Source of the DNA: Chloroflexota bacterium
GTDB lineage: Bacteria > Chloroflexota > Dehalococcoidia > Lucifugimonadales > UBA3495
Direction: 5' to 3'
Length of the DNA: 9,775 bases
NCBI GenBank assembly: GCA_022562335.1
Contig: JADFPM010000081.1
Coordinates: 1-9,775 of the forward strand
In this document: positions 6,409 through 9,775 of the stretch, one piece after another
Numbering within the stretch: the first letter of the stretch is position 1
How the letters are laid out: the number at the start of each line of letters is the position of its first letter
Notes under the pieces: model-generated
The model's database searches: none
The model's input: only the letters and a program-made list of their open reading frames with translations
What the model was told of the DNA's origin: nothing
Made by a program: the position numbers and the translations under genes

Positions 6409-7296
6409 CTAACCCGCCGCCACCCCTAGCTTGGTGATCAGGGGCTTGGTGCTGATTATGTGGCGCTGGAGGCCCAGGTCGCGGGCGGAGATGCCCATGG
6501 CCATCCCCACCAATTGGGGCAGGTGGATTATGGGCATGTCTATCGGACGCCGGGCCTGTTTGGCCGCCTTGGGTTGGTAACCGTCCAGGTTCAGGTGGCA
6601 CAGCGGGCAGGGGGTGACCATGGCGTCGGCGCCCAGGTCTTTTACCTCCGAGGTATGCTTGGCCACCATGGCCACCGAGTTCTTCTCATTGACGGTCAAG
6701 ATGGGGAAGCCGCAACACCGGCTCTTCCCGGCGAAGTCGACCAGTGTCGCGCCCAATGCCTCGATCAGCCGCTCCAGGGAGTCCTGGCGGGACGGATTTT
6801 CCTCCATGTCCAGGGCGTCGGGAGGCCGCACCAGGTAGCAGCCGTAGAAGGGCGCCAACCGGGCCCCGTGCAATGGCTTGGTCACCTGCTCCAAGAGCTT
6901 GTCCAGACCGTAGTCTTCGATCAATATCCACAGCAGGTGCTTGGGCTGGGCCGTGCCTTTGTACTCCAACCCCTCTTCCGCCAGACAGGTGTTTATCCTG
7001 GCCAGATATTCGGGGTCGGTTTTCATCCTTCGGTTGGCCTGACCCATGACCCCCTGGCAGGTGCTGCAGATGGTCAGGATGGGCAACCCCAGCTCCTCGG
7101 CCAGGGCAAAGGTCCGGGCATTGAGCGTATCGCCCAGGAATTGGTTCTTCTCCTGCAGGACACCGGCGCCGGTGCACGACGCCCGGGGCATCTCTTGCAG
7201 CTCGATGTCCAACCGCTGGCAGATCAGCTTGGTGGCCGTGTAAAGCTCCGGGCATCCTCCACGGGACACACAACCTGGAAAAAACGCGTATTTCAA
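6409..7296 (-). CDS. CCG-domain iron-sulfur subunit, HdrB-like (type-E succinate:quinone reductase third subunit)
   Basis: A 295-residue protein with two CCG domains, as in heterodisulfide reductase subunit B and the SdhE/CCG subunit of type-E succinate:quinone oxidoreductases. The C-terminal CCG domain is complete: C153, C194-C195 (SRCCGFP), C230 and C233 (PCPLC), the ligand set of a non-cubane [4Fe-4S] cluster. The N-terminal domain has C9, C41, C77 and C80, but Thr replaces Cys at 42 (ASCTGAG). No transmembrane helix is evident, so membrane association would be peripheral. The start is TTG 7296, supported by a perfect GGAGGT 5 nt upstream and by the MKYAFFPGC beginning typical of the family. 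It follows sdhB by 118 nt on the same strand and likely passes electrons from SdhAB towards quinone. A free-standing heterodisulfide or thiol reductase role is less likely given the neighbours. Confidence 0.9.
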   Translation of the reverse strand: MKYAFFPGCVSRGGCPELYTATKLICQRLDIELQEMPRASCTGAGVLQEKNQFLGDTLNARTFALAEELGLPILTICSTCQGVMGQANRRMKTDPEYLARINTCLAEEGLEYKGTAQPKHLLWILIEDYGLDKLLEQVTKPLHGARLAPFYGCYLVRPPDALDMEENPSRQDSLERLIEALGATLVDFAGKSRCCGFPILTVNEKNSVAMVAKHTSEVKDLGADAMVTPCPLCHLNLDGYQPKAAKQARRPIDMPIIHLPQLVGMAMGISARDLGLQRHIISTKPLITKLGVAAG

Positions 7297-7348
7297 AATG
7301 GACCTCCGTGATGGTTAAACTAGGGTTTAGGTGTTGGACCGGCCTAAC

Positions 7349-7369
7349 CTTCCCCCTTTGCGGGGGAAG
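7349..7369 (-). repeat. GC-rich hairpin between sdhB and the CCG gene
   Basis: CTTCCCCC (7349-7356) and GGGGGAAG (7362-7369) form a perfect 8-bp stem with a 5-nt loop, embedded in CCTAAC...AAGAGA. It has no T-run on the minus strand. Short CCTAACC/TCCCCC hairpins of this look occur as dispersed intergenic repeats in many bacterial genomes; whether this one is repeated cannot be seen from a single window. It could also modulate read-through or protect mRNA ends within the sdh operon. Confidence 0.5.
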
Positions 7370-7389
7370 AGACTATTGCTTTCTTAACG

Positions 7390-7412
7390 GAAATAGGCTC
7401 AAGACCTATTTC
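7390..7412 (-). terminator. Hairpin just after sdhB stop, possible attenuator
   Basis: GAAATAGG (7390-7397) and CCTATTTC (7405-7412) form a perfect 8-bp stem with a 7-nt loop, beginning 2 nt after the sdhB stop codon. On the minus strand it is followed by CGTTAAGAAAG, not a T-run, so it is a poor intrinsic terminator. It is better read as a mRNA 3'-end stabiliser or partial attenuator between sdhB and the CCG gene. Confidence 0.4.
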
Positions 7413-7414
7413 GC

Positions 7415-8386
7415 TTACTCCCCCCCCTCTTCCTCAGCTTTTTTATAAAGCCGGCGGAAGCCTTCCACACCCTCGATACTCTTGTGGATCAGTGACGGCA
7501 TCTTGCCATGGGTGAGGGCCCTTATACCCACCGGCAGAAAGTTCAACAACGCCGGGATATTCATCATCCCCACGGTCTTGACCGGGAGCATCAGCTCGTC
7601 CAAGCGGCCGCTGTGGCCCACCAGGTCGCCAAAGACCTCGGCGTGGCGTGCCCCGTTGGTGTTGGTCAACCCGGCTTCTATGGCCTGCTCTCGCAGGGCC
7701 ATGATCCGGTCCATCGGCGCCACTCCCTTGGGACAGGCGGTGACGCATTCCGTGCAGCGGGTGCAGTCCCACATCCCGGTGGCCTTGGTCAGGTCTTCAA
7801 GCCTGTCTTTTGAAACGCCGTCGGCGTCGCCGTCCCGGGGATCGGCGGTGAAGCGGTAGGCCTTGGCCAGGGCCGCCGGCCCCAGGAACGTGGGGTCCAC
7901 TTCCAGCACCGTGCAGTCGGAAACGCAGCACCCGCACATTATGCAGGCGGTGACGCTGGAAAGGTGCAACATGGACTCGTTGGAGGCGATGTATTCGGAT
8001 TCCGGCTCCGGTCCTTGGTGATCCAGGTAGGGTTTTACCGCACGTATCTTCTCCCAGAACGTGTCAAAATCCACCACCAGGTCCTTCACCACGGGCATCA
8101 CCCCCGCGGGCTCGACGGTTATGACGTCGTCATCACCCATCACCGTGGATGCCTGAATCTTACAGGCCAAGCCGGCGTGGCCGTTGATGCGCACCGCGCA
8201 TGACCCGCAGATGGAGCTGCGGCAGGAGCAACGCAGGCTGAGAGTGCCGTCCACCTCCTCCCTGATCTTGATCAAAGCGTCGAGAACGGTACCGTTGTCG
8301 GCTATGGACAGGGTAAAACTCTCCCAGTAAGACTCGGGCTGGGAGACGCTGGGGTCAAACCGCCTTATTTTTAAGGTCACATCCAT
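7415..8386 (-). CDS. sdhB: Succinate dehydrogenase/fumarate reductase iron-sulfur subunit
   Basis: A 323-residue iron-sulfur subunit that carries electrons from the flavin in SdhA towards quinone. The N-terminal ferredoxin-like domain has the [2Fe-2S] ligands C55, C60, C63 and C75 (SCRSSICGSC...GLAC). The C-terminal domain has C148, C151, C154 and C158 (CIMCGCCVSDC), then C208, C211, C214 and C218 (CTRCTECVTACP). Classical SdhB has Ile or another non-ligand where C211 stands and binds [3Fe-4S]; the extra Cys predicts a second [4Fe-4S] centre, a feature described for type-E enzymes. A tail of about 90 residues after the last cluster motif is longer than in classical SdhB and may contact the CCG subunit. 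ATG 8386 lies 18 nt after the sdhA stop with AAGGA upstream, so the two genes are cotranscribed. Cytoplasmic side of the membrane. Confidence 0.95.
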   Translation of the reverse strand: MDVTLKIRRFDPSVSQPESYWESFTLSIADNGTVLDALIKIREEVDGTLSLRCSCRSSICGSCAVRINGHAGLACKIQASTVMGDDDVITVEPAGVMPVVKDLVVDFDTFWEKIRAVKPYLDHQGPEPESEYIASNESMLHLSSVTACIMCGCCVSDCTVLEVDPTFLGPAALAKAYRFTADPRDGDADGVSKDRLEDLTKATGMWDCTRCTECVTACPKGVAPMDRIMALREQAIEAGLTNTNGARHAEVFGDLVGHSGRLDELMLPVKTVGMMNIPALLNFLPVGIRALTHGKMPSLIHKSIEGVEGFRRLYKKAEEEGGE

Positions 8387-8404
8387 CAGATGAAATTTCC
8401 TTAG

Positions 8405-9775
8405 CTAGTATTTACGCTCTTCGGGTGTCCATTGGGTGATGGAGACGGGGAGGTAGGAAACCTCCGGCCCTTCTTCCCCCTTGGTCGTCACTATATGCTT
8501 CATCCAATTCTCATCGTCCCGGTCCGGATAGTCCGTACGGGCTTGAGCGCCCCTGCTATCCTTACGCTCCAGGGCGCTGACGGTGATGGTTTCGGCGCAG
8601 TCCAGCATGAACCCCAGCTCTAGGGAGAATATCAGGTCCGTGTTAAATACCGAGCCCTTATTGTCCAACGGGACGTGGGCGTAGCGTTCCTTCAGATCAC
8701 GAAGGTCGTGGAGAGTCTGTTCCATCCCCGCCTGGTGCCGGTAGACCGCCAGGTTGTCATTCAGGGTCTGGCCCATGCCCAGGCGGATACTGGCTACGCG
8801 GTCATCGTTATGCGGCCGGTCCAATATCTGCTGAATGCGGCCTTCCTCTCTTCTCACCACGGCATCGGCATCGAAATTCACAAAATCTTTGCTTCGGGTG
8901 GCTGCCGCGGCGTGATCACCGGACCGTTGGCCGAACACGATGGTGTCCAACAGCGAATTGGCGCCCAGCCGGTTGCCGCCGTGAACGCTGACGCAGGCGC
9001 ACTCACCCGCGGCGTAAATGCCCGGGATGTTGGTCAATCCATCCACGTCGGTCTTGATGCCGCCCATCATGTAGTGCATCCCCGGGCGGATGGGGATGAG
9101 ATCCGTGATCATGTCCACCCCCGCCAGGTCGATGCCTATCTCGCGGATCTGGCTGAGCTTCTCCATTATCAGAGCGGCGCCCAGGTGGCGGCAATCCAGA
9201 AACATGCAACCGTTATCTCCGTTGCCGGCGTTGATCTCGGTCTGCTCCGACCGGGACACCACGTCCCGGGAAGCAAGCTCCATCATGTTGGGAGCATAGG
9301 CTTCCATGAAACGCTCGCCGTTCTTATCCAGCAGGTAGGCCCCCTCGCCCCGGGCAGCTTCCGATATCAATACCCCGCTTCCGGCCAAGGTGGTGGGATG
9401 ATACTGGACCATCTCCATGTCCATCAGCCTGGCGCCGGCGTTATAGGCAAGAGCTATGCCGTCGCCGGTGACTATCAGGGCGTTGGTGCTGGGCTCGAAT
9501 GCCCGTCCCAAACCGCCGGTGCAAAAGATCAGCGATTTGGCGCGGATAGCGTGCATCTGGCCGGTGCGGATCTCCAGGGCGGTAACGCCGCAGACCTGGC
9601 CGTCTTCCTCTATGAGGGAGGTCACAAACCACTCTTCATAACTGCGAATGCCCGATTTCATCAGTTGCTCGAACATCACGTGGAGCAGGGCCTGGCCGGT
9701 GAAATCGCCCACGAAGAAGGTGCGGGCCCGGCGTTGTCCGCCAAAGGCCCGGGTGCCCAGCCGGCCTTCATCGTC
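8405..9775 (-). CDS. sdhA: Succinate dehydrogenase/fumarate reductase flavoprotein subunit (partial, 5' end missing)
   Basis: The C-terminal 456 residues of the catalytic flavoprotein that oxidises succinate to fumarate (or the reverse). The reading frame is open to the right edge of the window, where GRLGTRAFGGQ precedes RTFFVGDFTGQALLHV. The N-terminal roughly 110-130 residues, with the FAD dinucleotide motif and the usual flavinylation His, lie outside. Catalytic landmarks are intact: QYHPTTL, the ARGEG arginine that acts as the active-site acid/base, HYMMGG, and GGNRLGANSLLD preceded by IYAAGECACVSVHGG of the FAD domain. It ends with a TAG stop 18 nt before sdhB. Direction of catalysis in vivo cannot be read from sequence; the neighbouring MDH and type-E partners suit an oxidative or a reversible TCA cycle. 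No internal frameshift was seen. Confidence 0.95.
   Translation of the reverse strand, partial: DDEGRLGTRAFGGQRRARTFFVGDFTGQALLHVMFEQLMKSGIRSYEEWFVTSLIEEDGQVCGVTALEIRTGQMHAIRAKSLIFCTGGLGRAFEPSTNALIVTGDGIALAYNAGARLMDMEMVQYHPTTLAGSGVLISEAARGEGAYLLDKNGERFMEAYAPNMMELASRDVVSRSEQTEINAGNGDNGCMFLDCRHLGAALIMEKLSQIREIGIDLAGVDMITDLIPIRPGMHYMMGGIKTDVDGLTNIPGIYAAGECACVSVHGGNRLGANSLLDTIVFGQRSGDHAAAATRSKDFVNFDADAVVRREEGRIQQILDRPHNDDRVASIRLGMGQTLNDNLAVYRHQAGMEQTLHDLRDLKERYAHVPLDNKGSVFNTDLIFSLELGFMLDCAETITVSALERKDSRGAQARTDYPDRDDENWMKHIVTTKGEEGPEVSYLPVSITQWTPEERKY

Noticed and set aside
6460..7311. 283-codon open frame on the + strand opposite the CCG gene
   Set aside because: It is antisense to a gene with two clear CCG domains; the translation is Gly/Gln/His-rich and low in complexity, typical of a shadow frame in GC-rich DNA.

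Overview
The window looks like a chromosomal segment of a free-living bacterium, most likely from Chloroflexota (Dehalococcoidia or a related marine/groundwater lineage). This rests on protein resemblance rather than a marker gene. A malate dehydrogenase of the LDH-like type lies near a non-classical ('type E') succinate:quinone oxidoreductase whose third subunit is a heterodisulfide-reductase-like CCG protein. The backbone is GC-rich (36/60 G+C by hand count at 3901-3960). No rRNA, tRNA, CRISPR array, transposase or integrase was found.

Left part (1-2167, + strand): a NarL/FixJ-type response regulator is followed 13 nt later by a 12-helix major facilitator transporter, probably one transcript. 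Middle (2168-4807, + strand): a malate dehydrogenase with its own TATAAT box, a leader with an inverted repeat, a strong Shine-Dalgarno and a clear 13-bp intrinsic terminator. Then comes a class III aminotransferase related to glutamate-1-semialdehyde aminomutase, with its own TATAAT and a leader ending in three perfect tandem copies of an 11-bp unit.

Island (about 4810-6408): an AT-richer stretch (26/60 and 25/60 G+C at 5401-5460 and 6001-6060) holding two tightly linked minus-strand genes. One is a DUF1828/DUF1829-like protein. The other is a small His/Cys-rich protein whose motif layout recalls DUF6978. No function is known for either; this is the accessory-looking part of the window and the best candidate for an undescribed system.

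Right part (6409-9775, minus strand): sdhA (running off the right edge), sdhB, and a CCG-domain subunit form an operon encoding the soluble arm and probable quinone-side subunit of a type-E succinate dehydrogenase/fumarate reductase. SdhB has a complete CxxCxxCxxxCP set where classical enzymes bind [3Fe-4S], as reported for type-E enzymes. Two hairpins lie between sdhB and the CCG gene, which starts at TTG behind a perfect GGAGGT. Together SDH (succinate to fumarate) and MDH (malate to oxaloacetate) cover two TCA-cycle steps; fumarase is not in the window.
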